Positions 26,101-39,568 of a stretch of 64,000 nucleotides of DNA are shown here, piece by piece. The notes below the pieces were generated by a model. That model was not told the DNA's origin and did no database searches. It worked only from the letters and a program-made list of their open reading frames with translations. This stretch comes from Spirodela intermedia (lineage: Eukaryota; Streptophyta; Magnoliopsida; Alismatales; Araceae): NCBI GenBank assembly GCA_902729315.2, contig LR746271.1, positions 1,882,001-1,946,000 on the forward strand, given 5' to 3'. Within the stretch, counting starts at the first letter, position 1, and the number at the start of each line of letters is the position of its first letter. Both the position numbers and the translations under genes were made by a program.

Positions 26101-27890
26101 AGGAGAGAAGCTAGGAGAGCCAGTTCATCCAACTTACCGTACACACCGGTGAGCTGTTCTGTCGGTGACAGACTACGACCCCTTACCCTTCCTCCACGCG
26201 GCAATCTGCTTTCCGGGTTCATATCCCTTGAAGGAGACTATCCGGTTCGGCCCTTTGCTTCTTCCTTCGCTAGCGGGAAGATAAACGATACTAACGTCGT
26301 CGTTCAGTTCTTCACCCCGCTGTGTTGACTCCGATCCCCCTACGCCGTCTTATTCGGCTCTCATGATACCCAGATGGAACAAAACGGGTCAAACTCGAGT
26401 TACCTAGTCTCCATGGAATCATTGCAGCGATTGGATTTGCTACTCTGGCGGTCACCGCTGTTCCTCTTCTGTATCTTCCTGCCAACCCCCGAGCTCCTCA
26501 TGCAGTTTGACACCCTCTCTCTCCTTGGTACCTGATTTGACCGGCTATCGACAGAGATCCACGTGGTGCCGATTCTTGTCATAGCGAGTGTGCGTTGGGG
26601 TCAACACGTAGGAGGCGGGTCACATGGACATCCCATCAAACTGGAGGTCTTTATTGTTGCTACACTCCATAATGTCGGCAGATGGGCGTTCGCTGGCATT
26701 AGTTTTTGAGTTGTACGCTTTAAACCTCAAGCATCACTAGCTTGGGTTAGAAGTCCCATATTTATAAATATTAATTAGAAAAATGTCATCCTTCTCCTTA
26801 GGAAAATCATTAGCCCCTAATTACCTATACATGTGGCTTAAGTGCTTAATTTTAGTTTATGTCCTCAATTTTGCCTAATTATCTTATTTTCTCATGGTGA
26901 ACTTATTTTTCTTCTAGCTTACCTCTAGTGAGCACCCCTTGGCTTTATACCTAGTATTTAATGAGTGTATTAGGAGACCCATGTAACTTGCATGAAAACC
27001 CACGCATGCTTTGAATTTTATGTTATTACATTCCCCTCAGGAACTTTATAATTAGCCCATACACTTATAAGTCACGAGTTATTATATTTTTCTGCTTGTG
27101 ATAGAAGCTCCATGGGCTTATGCAAGAATCAGAATGTGCTAGAAGATATATGAGGAAAACATAACCCTACCATGATGTAAAAGAATCTTGCTAGACAACA
27201 AACTTGACTTTGTTAGGGGAAATAAAAGCGTAGAAGTCAACTTTAATGGGAGGAACATATCCTTAAAAAGAAAACTTATTAATGTATTCTTACAAACATA
27301 TCCTTATAATTCATAAATATACGGTAAAATTGTAACTTTAATAAGCTAGAAAATTACTTGGGAGACTATAAGTTTTAGGAGCTCCCGAATGTAACCTTCT
27401 TGGGATAGAAACTTAGCGTTAGACTACAAACTATGAGCCCATGGGGAAGGTGATGTAATCTTAATGGACCGCAATCTCATACTTGGAGGGCTTAACGGTT
27501 ACTTTATTGAGCCGAAAAGTTAGCACTAGAAGGCAAAATATAAGCTTGTAAGCCTCTCAATGAGGCGTTCTCTAATGGGCCGCACAATCGATAAATTTTC
27601 ATTCAGATAAGCTTATAGATAGGATTAATAAGTTGATTTCAGATAATTTAATTGAAGACAAAGGGAACGAATGGAAGAAACTAATAGGTTTTAATTCTCG
27701 TCGACTTATTTAAACGTATAAGCAAATTGGACTCCAATCAAGGTATTTATAAGTTTGAAAGAAGTAAAATTGGAATGAGCTAGGACAGGACATGGGATAT
27801 AGTTGGACTCATTGTCTTTTTCCACAATGAAACGAGTCGTAAGAGACTGTGACGCAGAGATCATCGATGTCGTCAGTGTCCTCAAGGAAA

Positions 27891-27960
27891 GAGGATACAA
27901 CCCACATGCCCGAGCTCACTAGGGAAGAGGATACAGCCCACATGACCGAGCTCACTGGGG
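27891..27960 (+). repeat. 36-bp tandem duplication
   Basis: Two adjacent copies, both reading gaggataca, then cccacatg and cgagctcact, starting at 27891 and 27927, with a few substitutions. Confidence 0.9.
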
Positions 27961-28032
27961 CCCATTGCGTTCCTATATCGTATCGTTTCACTGCTGATGA
28001 CCGCAACCAATGGGTATTCCGAGGGGGGGACG

Positions 28033-28056
<24 letters not shown>

Positions 28057-28070
<14 letters not shown>

Positions 28071-28460
28071 ACGACTCCGCAGCATATTTCTAGCATTGAA
28101 CATGCCGAGACTGACGGAATCTCCAGTGCCCTGAAAGTCCAGCCCGCTGTTTATGGGAGACTAATATTGAGCTGTAGACTGAGAGAGAGAGTGGGAGAAT
28201 CACGTAACTCTGACGCAACGGGCCCTGGGATGTTTCTAGCATCGAACCAGTCGAGATCGACGGAACACTACTCTAGTGCCATGAATCCAGTCTCCTCTTT
28301 CAGTGAGAGAGATAGAGAGAGAGGCGTCATGTAAATCCGATGGAACGGGCCCCAGAGATGTTTCCCGTGTCAAAGAGGTCGAGATTGCCGAGTCCACCGG
28401 CGCCCTTCATATGGCCCACTAGTTCCGGGTGAGGACGAGTTAAGTCGGATAGAGAGAGGG
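28057..28460 (+). repeat. Degenerate tandem repeat, about 130-147 bp unit
   Basis: Three diverged copies share the order: GA run, tggaacg, atgtttctagcatcgaac, gtcgagat, gacgga, agtgcc. Anchor segments lie at 28083, 28230 and 28359. The GA microsatellite is part of the repeated unit. Confidence 0.75.
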
Positions 28461-28621
28461 AGCGTGGAGGTCCATTTTATTACTGTATGTTTTCGAACGG
28501 CGTGTTTGCCCGTACCCGCACGCTTCAGCTCTTCGTGCACTGTCCCCATCACCTACAATCTTCACTTCGTCGCGTCAGTTCCACTATTTACGTCCATTGG
28601 CGCACCCTCTCTCTATCTCTA

Positions 28622-28668
<47 letters not shown>

Positions 28669-29469
28669 CCGGGAAACGTATCTTTGTTTCTTACGTCTTC
28701 AACATTTAATGTGTGTACTTACCCGAGGTTGGGGCTGTGCCTCTGCCTGCCTACCGCCCCGGGTGTTCCTCGGGGACCCATTCTGTAATTTTTTTCCTAG
28801 ACATGGATTATTCGAGTTGATTTATTCTACCAAGAGGGCGTAATTGCCGAACCTAGTAGAGAGAGAGAGAGAGAGATTAAGCTGAATGTCCGATAAATTA
28901 CAATCCAGAATTGAGGCGGGGTTAAGCAGTTAATCATAAGACGGATCTTGGGCTATCATGGGTGGTGCATATATTTTTCAAAAGTTTTGGTGTCACTGTT
29001 GAAATCTCTGCTCCGGAGATCTATCTAGAGATGCGTCGTCTTCTTATTTGCATCGAATGGGGACCTGAAGAGGTGTGATTGGTCAAACCTCGGGAATTCT
29101 ACAGTTGTTTTTGTCATACACTGAATCCTGTGATTGTTTATCGAAGTCGTATCAGTTGATATTATATGATCTCAGGGGGATGCTTGAAGGAAATAATAGG
29201 AGCGGAGGTGTTGGTTGTCGGTGCAGCAAACGTGAGCCCACCAAAGGACACCAAGCTCTCTCTCTCTCTCTCTCTAGGACAGGACGGCAGTGCATGGATT
29301 TACGTGGAGTCGCGGAATACTTCCACCACACGTCATTCTCTGTACGTCCAAGCAGAGAAAGAGAGGTAGAGAGGAAGCGGAGAGAAGATTGATGCGCTTT
29401 GGTGGATTATCGTGAGGCTTAGAAACAGAGAGAGAGATGGAGAGAGATAGGAAGAGAGTTTTGGTAGAG

Positions 29470-29501
29470 GGTTGACGTCAGATGGACTAAGAGGGGGGAA
29501 T

Positions 29502-29538
<37 letters not shown>

Positions 29539-29730
29539 AATGGAGATAATGTAGGGAGCTGATGTCAGACGGAAGGCTGAGAACGGAGAGAGAGGGAGGA
29601 AAGAAGATGATATAGAGAGTTGATGTCAGACGAAAGACTGAAGAGAAGTCAGAGAGAGAGAGAGGGGGTGGGGTGGAGGAGTGGGGACAAGAGATAATCA
29701 AGAGCCTTGAGGTCAGGCGGAAGAAGCGAG
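29470..29730 (+). repeat. GA-rich tandem repeat with GATGTCAGACG anchor
   Basis: Four variants of a short anchor (gttgacgtcagatgg, ctgatgtcagacgga, ttgatgtcagacgaa, ttgaggtcaggcgga) recur at roughly 60-90 bp spacing, separated by (GA)n tracts. Confidence 0.75.
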
Positions 29731-29735
29731 AGAGC

Positions 29736-29775
<40 letters not shown>

Positions 29776-32769
29776 GAGAACGTTCCGGATAAGGCTTCCC
29801 TGGCGGAGGAACCAACCAAAGGGGGATATCCTCGTCCCTCCCGTGCATCCAGGGTGAGGCTAAACGCGGATCCTTATCGGATCCTCTCAGGAAAATCGAA
29901 GGCCCCCACACTTAGCATCCATCCTGAACCACGTAGTCCTCCCTCGGTGTCCGAGAAAGGAGCGCTCCAGAAAAGCCGACTACGGCGGAAAGAGGACAAA
30001 GCCCGGCACTTTCTCTCTCTAGCCCCACATGCGGGCCACTTCAGACCCGTGGTTAATCGGGTCGGTTCTCGGCCTGGTGGGCCCCGCCACAAAACTGGCC
30101 CATCCCCAAATTAATATTTTCCAAAATAGTTTAAAGTTATCTCGGACTCCAAATATTTATTTTAAGAAATTACGGGTCCCCTGAACGTACCTTTTTCTTT
30201 AAAAAAGTCAAAAAGTTTGCTTTTTAAAGAAATCTTAGCTTTAGTTTACTCCGCCCACGTGGCTTCGCCAGTCTCTTGCTCGTGGGGAGTAACGTGGGGG
30301 ACCTGGTGCGGGTTGACTGGCCTCCCCCTTAAATTTACACAACTTTCCATCCTGCATTTAAATCCCGCATTTAATACATATAATGCTTTAATTGTTAATC
30401 TTTCTCTCTCTCTCTCTCTCTCTACTCTCCGTAGACATTGAAGAAGCATAATGCTCATAGTCAGATACTTGAAAATTGTAATCAATTGTTAATTTATTAC
30501 CCTTTCGGTCTCTCTTTCTCTCTCCCTCTACCCGTTATAAGTAGAAAGAGAAAATCATTAATTCCCTAACTACTGCTAAATAAATCACAAATTTACAAAA
30601 CCAAATCAATAATATCTTCGTTTGTGGTATCTTATCTCCGTTTCTATTCATATAAATTGACATCTATCAATATTTTCTGCATGTTTTCAACTACGAAAGC
30701 ACATATTAAATGTAAATTTTAATTTCTTAGAAAAAATAAAATAATTGACTTTGATGAATCAATAAATGGGCAAGAAGATTTGATAAAATTTCCCAAAATT
30801 TATATGTCAAATGGGTTTTTTTATTTTCTTTTTTGCTACAATCTCGTGGAGCATTAGATGATCCCTTCTTTTGTGAGGTCTCTAAAAGAAACTGAGAGCG
30901 TAAAAATATAATGCATTTATCATTTAATTAAATATTCATTAATATATATATATCTATATATATATATTAAATGCCAGAACCAATAACTTAAAATGGTATT
31001 TTGGCCTTTAATATATATATCGTGTAATGAAAACGGACATTTTATTAATGGCAGGAACCAACGAAAGAGTGAATGTGTGGCATTCAGAGCCTACCCACCA
31101 ACTCCATCGTAGGGACAAGGAGACAGACGCCACGTGTCTCCACATCATATCCACGTCACCTCTCGACAAGGGGAGCTCTGGCATGTGGAACGGAATCCGG
31201 TAGCTGTGAATGTCCCGTGGGACCCACTTCACCCTGTCTGATAGTGACAGTCTGTCTGCCAGCTCAGCCTCCACCCTCCCCACCTTACTCCACCGGACAC
31301 CGATGGGACGTCCCTTCCAGAGCCGCCGGTGGCCGTCTGGGGCGGGGCAATTCTCTCCGGTGCTTCCACTACCTCTCCGACGGCAGAGCTGCCCTTTAAA
31401 GTACACTTCACCGCCGCATCATTGCGGCCGGTGGCGGAGGTATGCCGTCGCCGGCGGTGGCGCCTTCGGCAGGTATGTGGCGGCGCAGCTTCGGCAATAT
31501 TTAGGTTAGGAAGACGCCAAGAAGAAACCATTACAGCCGGCAAAGACAAGCAGACGCCCCGTTTTCAGCGATGTGACGGCCACCAATCGCCACGGCCACC
31601 TTCTCCGTATGGTCCAAGAAGACACCTCCTCGCCCGTTGCAGCGGCCGGCCGGTGGATCCCCGCCGTAGCCCCCTGGAACCTCGCACCTCGAGTAGATGC
31701 GCGCAATCGGCAGGCCACCGCCGTCACAGCCGGCGTAGATCGCAATGGTAGACTACGATGTCATTACGGAAACCGGGTCTTTCTCTCTCTAGCATCCGTT
31801 GCCTCTCGCTTGGCTTTCTCGGATATCCACTGATTTGACCATTCATCAAGAAGTCTTGGGGATGCGTGAGCAACTGGGCTGGTGGTGGCGAGGTGCCTCT
31901 CGTTCAGCCTCAAGTAATCGGGGCTAGAGAGAGAAAAGGTGGCGGCGGAGCCGATAAGACGGCGACAAAGTCCCATGGCTTCTTTCTGCACAGCCGACTG
32001 ATGATGAGAACACGATTCGCATCGGGAAGAGAGGGATGGGAAAGTGAAGGCCGCAATGGGTGGAGGGAGAAAGTGAAGGGGGAAGAGGGAATGAGACGAG
32101 GATGGCTACATCATCGATTGCGGCCTTTTCTAATCATGACATCACTATTAGGGGAAGCGTAGCCGGGGACGGATTCTTAGGAGGCTCTGATGTTCCCCAT
32201 GAAGAGAAAGAGTAAGAAGAAGAGAGAGAGAGAGAGAGGGAGAGAGAGGGAGGGAGGGAGGGAGGGGGACGTGTTGCAGATTAGCTGGTGATGGTTTCAT
32301 CAAAGAATTGACTTGGGGAACTTGATCGAATGCCTGGCTCGGAAATAGATGGAACCTGTCGTGGCTTCTCGAATGTTTTGCGGGTCAACTCGACCGACCG
32401 CTAATGGATTTCCGTTGCCAGGGCCGGCACTCGTTTACGGAGCACGGCGCCGCCACACCCCCTCTCGCCACTTTCTGGAGAGAGGGAGAGAGAGAGAGAG
32501 AGAGAGAGGAAAGTTGGGGGGTTATGTCGACAACTTGGTGATCATTTAGCCGGAAGGGGACAAGAGAAAGGGCCAGCTGCTCACTCTGACCTTGCCTGCG
32601 AGGGAGACTCTACGAGATGTTGTCATCTTTACCTGCTAGAGGACCGGGCTAAATCGAAAACTCGGGCCCGGTTCTGATCTGGTAGAAAACTTCAAAATTT
32701 GGTTACAAGAAAAGTACGTCAATAAATGGTTCGGAGGCCTTCTTTCGTCAGAATCCTCCATATCAACCG

Positions 32770-32806
<37 letters not shown>

Positions 32807-32955
32807 TCTCCAAATGCCTTACAATATTGGGTGAGCCTTATTTCCACAGTTATTTATATATAACTTCCCTCTCTCAGCAAGCAACCCCGATGCTTCCGTG
32901 AATCTCCTCACTTTCTTACCTCTCATTTTCTTTCTCTCTCTAGAATATTGTTTTT

Positions 32956-35105
32956 TTACATAACGGAGCAGGCATTAGGGTTCTCGTCGCTGAAGATCTG
33001 CGGTGGGTAGGCGTACTCCACTTGATATTTCGGATAGTAGTAGAGGAACGGGTTCTTGGTGAGCTCCCCAAGCTTGGCGGCGGCCGCCACCACCGCGGCG
33101 GCGGCTTCATCGACGGCCGCCGCTCCTTCTTTCTGTCCTTCTCCGCCACCTTCTTTCTTCTCCCCCTCGCCGCCGCCGCCACCTTCCTTCTTCTCCCCCT
33201 CTCCTCCACCCCCATCTTTCTTCTCCTTTTCACCTTCTCCGCCGCCGTCCGCCTTCTTCTCGTCGCCGGCCTTGTCTTCGGGCTTCTTATCTGCCGGCTC
33301 CGTCTTGACGATGGCAGCGTGCTTGCCGGTGCGCTTGTAGATGTACTCCACCAGCTTCTGTGGCTCGAAGATTCCCTTCACGGTCACCTGGGAGCTCTTC
33401 AAATCCGGATCCACCGACTGGACGCCTGATTAGAGGGCAGCCCAATACGTGAAAAAAAATACAAACTTTCGTCTCCTTCAATATCTTTCTCTAGATTATC
33501 GCAGAGAAGCCGAACATCAGGGTTTGATAAGGGAACAGAAACTTTCTTCCTTTCGGGTGCCAACCCAGTTAAGAAAAAAAGAATAAGATCCTCTTTTTAC
33601 CACTCTAGAGAGAGAGAGAGAGAGAGTGAAAGAAAAATTTGATATCCGGGTCTTGACTGGAGATGAGGAGATTCGTTCAGGCGGGTAAGAAAGATGGGTT
33701 TCAGCATACGAGAGAAGGAACCGACACAGTTCACCAAAAAAACCTAAAAGGCGCTCTTTTTCTCGCTCCAGCGGGTCAGAAGCGAAGAAAGGAAAAACTG
33801 GGTTCGAGCGGAAAAACGGAAGAATCCATCAGGAAACGATGAAACATCCCTATTTTTTCTCTTTCTCGGATACTCCATTAAAAACGATTTTGATGAGACT
33901 CCGTTAAAACAGTTCCAAAATGTTAATGAGAAAACGTAAAATATTTCCTCTCTTTCTCTCTCTGTGTATGTATATATATATTTATTTATACATATAAAAT
34001 CAGCTAGAAAAATCAAAATCTGGGTTTGATTTCCGGACCGGGGGGCCGATCAGAAGCGGAAGACCTTTCCTCTCCTCTCTCCTGGTCATTTCTGGGAGAG
34101 TAACCGGCTCAAGTCAAAGTATCACAGGTAGTCGGAAAAATAATCGAGAGGGTTAACTGCTCCCAATCAACTAAATCTAACAGCGAGGAGGTGGTGAAAC
34201 CTTTCATCTTGAGGATCCGCTTCTTGATCTCCTGCAAGCAGGCCTCGCAATGCATATGGACCTTGAGGACGACTGAAATCACTGTCGGCTGAGCAATGGA
34301 GAGGACATCCATCATTAGTGTCATTATCATCACCATGAAGAGATAGAGAGAGCGAGAGAGAGAGAGATCCATGGATTCCAAACCGAAAACAGGAATATCG
34401 GGAGTATCGGGACAGACCTCTTCTTTCTTTTCTTCTGGCTTGGGCTTCTCCTCTTCCTTCTCCTCTTTCTTCTCCTCTGGCTTGGGAGGGATGGGAGTGA
34501 GAAGCTCCACCTTCCTCCCGCTCTTCTTCTCCACTCTGTCCACCACCTTGAGAGGGTCCGCCGCCGCTACTTTCCCCTTCACTACCACCTTGTGCGTACG
34601 GCAGTCCGTCGTCACCGTCTCAACTCCTGCCGGAAACCACCCATCAGATGGAAGGCCGGAGAAGGCGAGAGAAAGAGAGAGAGAGAGGAACGAGGGAAGT
34701 GGGTTGACCTGGGAAGCCCTTGAGGGAACGCATGACTTTGCGGGCGCAGCCCTCACAATGCATGAAGATCCGCATGACGATTTCTTCTGGCGGAGGAGGA
34801 GGGGGGCTCTCCTTCTTCTCCCCCCCACCTTCTCCCCCGCCACCGTCCCCCTTCTTCTCTCCTCCTTCGCCCTCCTTCTTTCCATCTCCCTCCTTTTTCT
34901 TTTCCTCTCCACATCCCTCTTGCTTATTCGGCTCCTCCTTCTTCCCCTCCCCCTCCACTTTCTTCTCCTCTGGCTTCTTCTCCTCCTGCAGAATGACAAA
35001 ATCAGAAAAAAAAACACACGCACATCAGTGGAGAACCAGAAGACGAAGAAGAAGAGGAGGAGGAAGCAAGCTGGGTAGAGAGAGAAGGAGAGCTACCTCC
35101 CCCAT
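32956..35105 (-). CDS. HIPP: Heavy-metal-associated isoprenylated plant protein (HIPP)
   Basis: Five exons on the minus strand join in frame: 35105-35097 (only MGE), 34985-34709, 34626-34418, 34288-34201 and 33425-32956 (350 aa). Two HMA metal-binding domains are visible: MRIFMHCEGCARKV (Cys80, Cys83) and LKVHMHCEACLQEI (Cys179, Cys182). Each continues with a beta-alpha pattern (VETVTTDCRTHKVVVKG; VQSVDPDLKSSQVTVKG). Lys/Glu/Gly-rich linkers separate them. The C-terminus is CSVM, a CaaX farnesylation motif. These features define HIPPs with two HMA domains, such as Arabidopsis HIPP07 (about 355 aa). They bind metal ions and associate with membranes or nuclei through the lipid; the metal is not shown. 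The nine-base first coding exon is unusual but splices in frame to EEKKPEEKK. GA-rich DNA lies in intron 2 and upstream. Confidence 0.92.
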
Positions 35106-37956
35106 TGACGCGAAGGTCGAGCTCCCCAAGAGAGAGGAAAGAAGAGGAAATGGTGGTCTGACGAGTGATGCAGAAGATGTTCCTCTGCCTAGTCTTTCCT
35201 CATCCCCAGATTTACCCTCTCTCTCTCTCTCTCTCTCTCGCTCTATCCCTCTCCTCTTGGAGAGCAGGATGCTGAAGGATCTGGACGGAGGGTCCGTCAG
35301 GATGACGTGGTATCCGAGGCGGGTTCGCCTGTGGCACGTGCGAGTGCCGCGTCGTCGACCGCCCCCACAGCCTCTCTCCACGTGTTTCCCTCGTTTCTTT
35401 CTTCTTCGGCTCAAACGGACTCCATTGCCGTTGGAATGGACCCCCGGAACAGTGATCCTACCCCTCTCTCCTCCGATTTCTTCAACGGGGTGATGATGAG
35501 GATCACTTTTGGATTACTCCGTACCGACGGAACAGCAGCATACACCCAGCTTGGCTCATCTCCACCGTCCCTCCATACAGATACCCGATATCCAATAACA
35601 AACCGGCCGTCTGTCGGCGAGACCCGTTTTGACACTGGAGATCCGATTCTCGTCCCGTCCAATATCCGAGTCATAGGTTTTCACGTTATTTTATACCCTC
35701 GAGCTTATAAAATAATGAGAAATATGCCGGGTCTACTGTGGAAGGCAGTGAGGAAGTGGGAAGGGGGGGGGGTGGTTTTATAAATTAACTTCTAATGGGT
35801 CAAATTTTAAAATTAGTATCCTAGGAGCGATTTATTTATGGAGGTCTCTACAATTTTCAAAAATATAAGGATAAAATAATGTAAGGGGGCCCCTTGCTAA
35901 AAATTAGGGCCGAGTAGTGATGATCCCAACCCTCCTAATCAGATGGCTGCATGATAGAGGGAAAATATTCAAATAGCTAGTTATTAGGAAAATAATTCAG
36001 CTAAATTCCAAAAATGGAAAAAAATTGGGATTATCATATTCGGTCATAATCTAGGGATGTACATTGCCTCTAACAGGTTAATTTGTAACTAATGTGGGTG
36101 CATGGTCCACCTCCAAGCTAACCATTCACTCATTTTTATTTTTAAATAATATCTTACATGGTCTCAATTAACTCAAGCTTGCATAATATGGAGTATATCC
36201 TAAATAATTCATAACTTTTGATATATCAGAAATATGTATAAATATGATGATTATATAATTATTTATATTTAATAAATTTAAATTTGTATTTATAATCTGA
36301 TTTTCAGCCTTACACATTGGGCTGCTTCTAAAAATGATCCGAAGTGGAGATACTTTTCTTCACGTCTACGGAAATATGGAAATAATTATTGTGAGCCAGG
36401 TTTTTCACACGTGTGGTCCGACGTGCCGGCCTGGGATATTTATCTTTAAACCCTTCAGAAGGTGGGGACTTGTCTGGTGTTCGAGAAGCTTTCCATGTGC
36501 CCCACTGGCCATGGACCCTCTATTTACACTATTTCTAGTTAAATGTTAATACTGCTGCCATTAATGTAGGGCTTCCCATGTGAGGTGAGGGTCAAGTGCA
36601 GGCCCAGATCCAGGCACAGTCCACAAATGACGGGCCCAATGGTTCAAGGATGGTAGAATTTACTACTATTGGGCTACTCCATGGTCTGAAGAGGTAGATT
36701 GGGCCCAAATATGGGGGGATCTGGGTAATTTACTAAAATGAAATGCCATTAGTAAGATTCCAAGGGAGAAAGGTGGTATCATAACACGTCTATTATAGCT
36801 GTCCTCTTATAAGAGAGGGGTGAGAAACTATCGCACTTAATATTGGGTAAGAGAGGGCTAGGTAAGGAACTAAGAGGGACTATGAAAAAATAGTGAAATA
36901 AGTTATTTTATATAATAATGTACATAAGAATTTCCCAAAGTTGCACAAAATTTGGACATTTAAATTTTATGGTTGATTGATCATCCAGACCTACTTTACT
37001 CTCTAGAGATTGTCTTTAGGTTTTGCTGACCTTTCATTAATAGGATGTGTTAAACATAGGGGTATCAACTCACCACTGGCAGATTATTAATGGCTCTAGT
37101 GAGTCTAAGTGCACTAAGCACTTTTTATTTTTATATTCATGCCTCTAGGGGGACGATGAAACAAGTCTCACACTTATCTCTTCTAATTTCATGGTGGGTA
37201 GGGGCCTAGATATTAGTTTTCCATTAGTAGCTCATTGTGAGGAATAGTTGTCTTTAGAAAAGACTAAGTGCCCCCATGCACTTGGAACTAATGACAGTTT
37301 CATACCATTAGGAACCATTACATAAATGTAAAATCAAACTTTAACTAGTAACATTGAAGGTTAATAAAGTCTTCTTGTAGCATGAAACATGGTCCTTGAT
37401 ATTTACAATCTCCATATCATTGGAGTAGCAACTTTGACTTTTGATGGTGATGGTTTGAGCTTGATGTCCCCTTTTAGGAGCTGTAGAGGAGCTCAAGAAG
37501 GATAAAAAAATGTTGATAGAGAACTATTTTTCTCAATTTTTTATTCTACAAGGAAATTTTATCTTATTTTCCTCTTTCTCTATGAGTCATAAAAATGGTT
37601 GTTTGTTACTATAATCTCTACTTGCCAAGGCCTAATGAATTTTCATTATAACATAGGAGTCGATGAGTTTTGTGATTCATAAGCTTCATAGCATGGCTCT
37701 ACGACACTTAATATGTGCTGTGCCATAGTCCTTTGACATTATGAGAGTCTTATCTGCATCATCAAGTTTGCTTCTTGGTTTGAGCTACTCATCAACATAT
37801 AACTTCTATAGGTTGACTTGGAGTTCAAATATATCCTCAAATATAGTCTATGCTATTCATGTTTACTAATATTGGGAGATAAATTTAGTGGATAATTCTG
37901 AAGGGGTATTAATTGGATAGAAGTCACATATAATTTATTTTCATAATCTATTCCTC
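35106..37956. other. Upstream side of HIPP and AT-rich intergenic DNA
   Basis: 35106-35750 is GC-rich with a (CT)n run at about 35216-35240 and is the likely HIPP promoter. From 35790 the DNA is AT-rich and shows no gene. Several TGGGCC/GGCCCA motifs occur at 36600-36720. Confidence 0.5.
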
Positions 37957-38290
37957 ATGTTCGCATCGAAATCCGGAGGAGCTCTCCACACAACAACTGT
38001 GAGGTCTCTTGCCCATCTAGGGGAAGCTTTCCGAGTGTCTGGCTGGGAAGAGGCGCATTATGCCCCCCCCGCCCCTCCCACTAGCGAGGTTCTCCAGGTA
38101 CTAGTAGTGAAGGACACGCACGGCAGGAGAAGATCCGGTTGGAACGACTCCTTCAAAGAGGCCATGAACGCCACTAGTGCTGTTCATGATACCTTAAGTA
38201 GCCCCTTTCTCACTTCAATCGAAACTGACTTCTCTTAGGCGGACCGGAATTCTCTTGCCCCATTTTAGGCCGCCCTAAGTGGGCTTTAGC
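37957..38290 (+). other. GC-rich island with orphan open frame
   Basis: A 93-codon open frame (37957-38238) sits in a block with markedly higher GC than the AT-rich DNA on both sides, including a C-run (tgcccccccc). The predicted protein has no family I recognise. It could be inserted foreign or organellar DNA; I cannot establish its origin. Confidence 0.3.
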
Positions 38291-39568
38291 CTGAACCTGT
38301 GATGAGTCGAGCCTGAAAAAAAGAACAGATAATCTCCCAAAAAGTCATATTAGTACAATCTTAATAGTTTCATATTATGTCTGAAGCCTGATTTCCCTCA
38401 TAATCCAGCTTGCTATATTTTCTTGTGATTTAATTTATGCAAAGAAAATCTTGCCCCAAAAATGTAAGTCGCATTGAATCAAATTCAAGCAAGACATATG
38501 TTCATCTTTTTAATAGGAATAAATTAAACTTCAATCATAATTTTATATGCTATGCCATCAATTGCATGATTTTAGATTATGAGTGATTTCAGGTTTTTCA
38601 AAAAATGATCAAAAAATTATTGACTGATCGAAAACTCAAAAATTATCAAATCTAGCTTGTATAATCTTATAATGATTTGATCACTTGATCTATTCCACTC
38701 TCTAAATAATGCACATATGTTTTAGCATTATAGAGTGCAGTGAATTTTTAGTGAAATACACATTGAATCATGTCTTCAGCCACCTTCTATTGAGTTTAAA
38801 ACCTCCAGCTAACTCAAGATCTCACCTAATAATCTTTTTCCAAATTTACGACTCTAAGATCCTAAATTAATAATTATAGGGGACGAACATAATTATTCAT
38901 AGTTAATCTCCTCTAGATTCATCTTAAGGATTGGCACTCTAAATATAAAGTTAAATAAAGTTAACATTCTTGGGATTCAACTTATTAGCTTCCCAGAGGA
39001 TTCAATCTTTTGAATTCTCATTGAAAAAGTTTTACCACGATGGAGTTGTTCAAGGGGTTGAGCAACAGCTGATCATCTATGATTTTAGGTGCTCAAGGAC
39101 TCAACCATCAGTCTTAGGCTCCTGAAGGAAGGTGATGGACACGACAGCTTTCTAAAAAAATATCTCAATTTTTTTGGTTATTTTTTACTCCTTCACGGTC
39201 TCTTTCAAGTGAGGGGAAGTGCCCCTATCTATAAGAGGTGTATTAAGCTACTATTAATATTGGGACGGTCAAGGATCACATCAACACCTAAATTTCAAAC
39301 TCCATAAATGCTCATTGATAATATGAAAATCGTAAATCCTGGAATTTCAATGCGTCATTTGTTGTATCCTGCTCTTCTTTCAATCACTTTTTCGACAACT
39401 ACTTGAAACTGTAATTTGATGTGCAAATTTATATATGTATATCAAATTTTAAGCGTAAATATTGACAATTTAACTTTGAGCGAATGGAAAATGACGATTT
39501 GAATTGAATTTTCAAAGTATTTAAACGCTCCTTAATAATTGCCTACATAGATCATTTAAAGTTTAGAC
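38291..39568. other. AT-rich intergenic DNA
   Basis: Nothing recognised. Only short open frames are present. Confidence 0.5.

Larger units (their letters stand above)
25712..32955. other. Long intergenic region, repeat-rich
   Basis: No gene is recognised in about 7.2 kb. GC-rich parts (25.7-26.6, 27.8-30.1 and 31.0-32.7 kb) carry many (GA)n or (CT)n tracts: 28036-28066, 28634-28665, 29506-29535, 29744-29772, 30403-30422, 32490-32508 and 32773-32803. AT-rich stretches (26.7-27.8 and 30.5-31.0 kb) look like decayed DNA. Open frames at 31.2-31.8 kb lack any family resemblance and overlap in several phases. Confidence 0.5.

Noticed and set aside
29333-29911. 192-codon open frame on the minus strand
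   Set aside because: Made of GA/CT repeats read as Ser-Leu runs; no domain.
30935-30969. TATA-rich near-palindrome
   Set aside because: It is a plain interrupted TA microsatellite without unique flanks.
31008-31833. Overlapping open frames on both strands in a GC-rich block
   Set aside because: No frame shows a domain or a consistent splice model; probably non-coding GC-rich DNA.
33022-33429. Plus-strand open frame opposite the HIPP last exon
   Set aside because: Shadow of the Lys/Glu/Gly-rich HIPP coding sequence.
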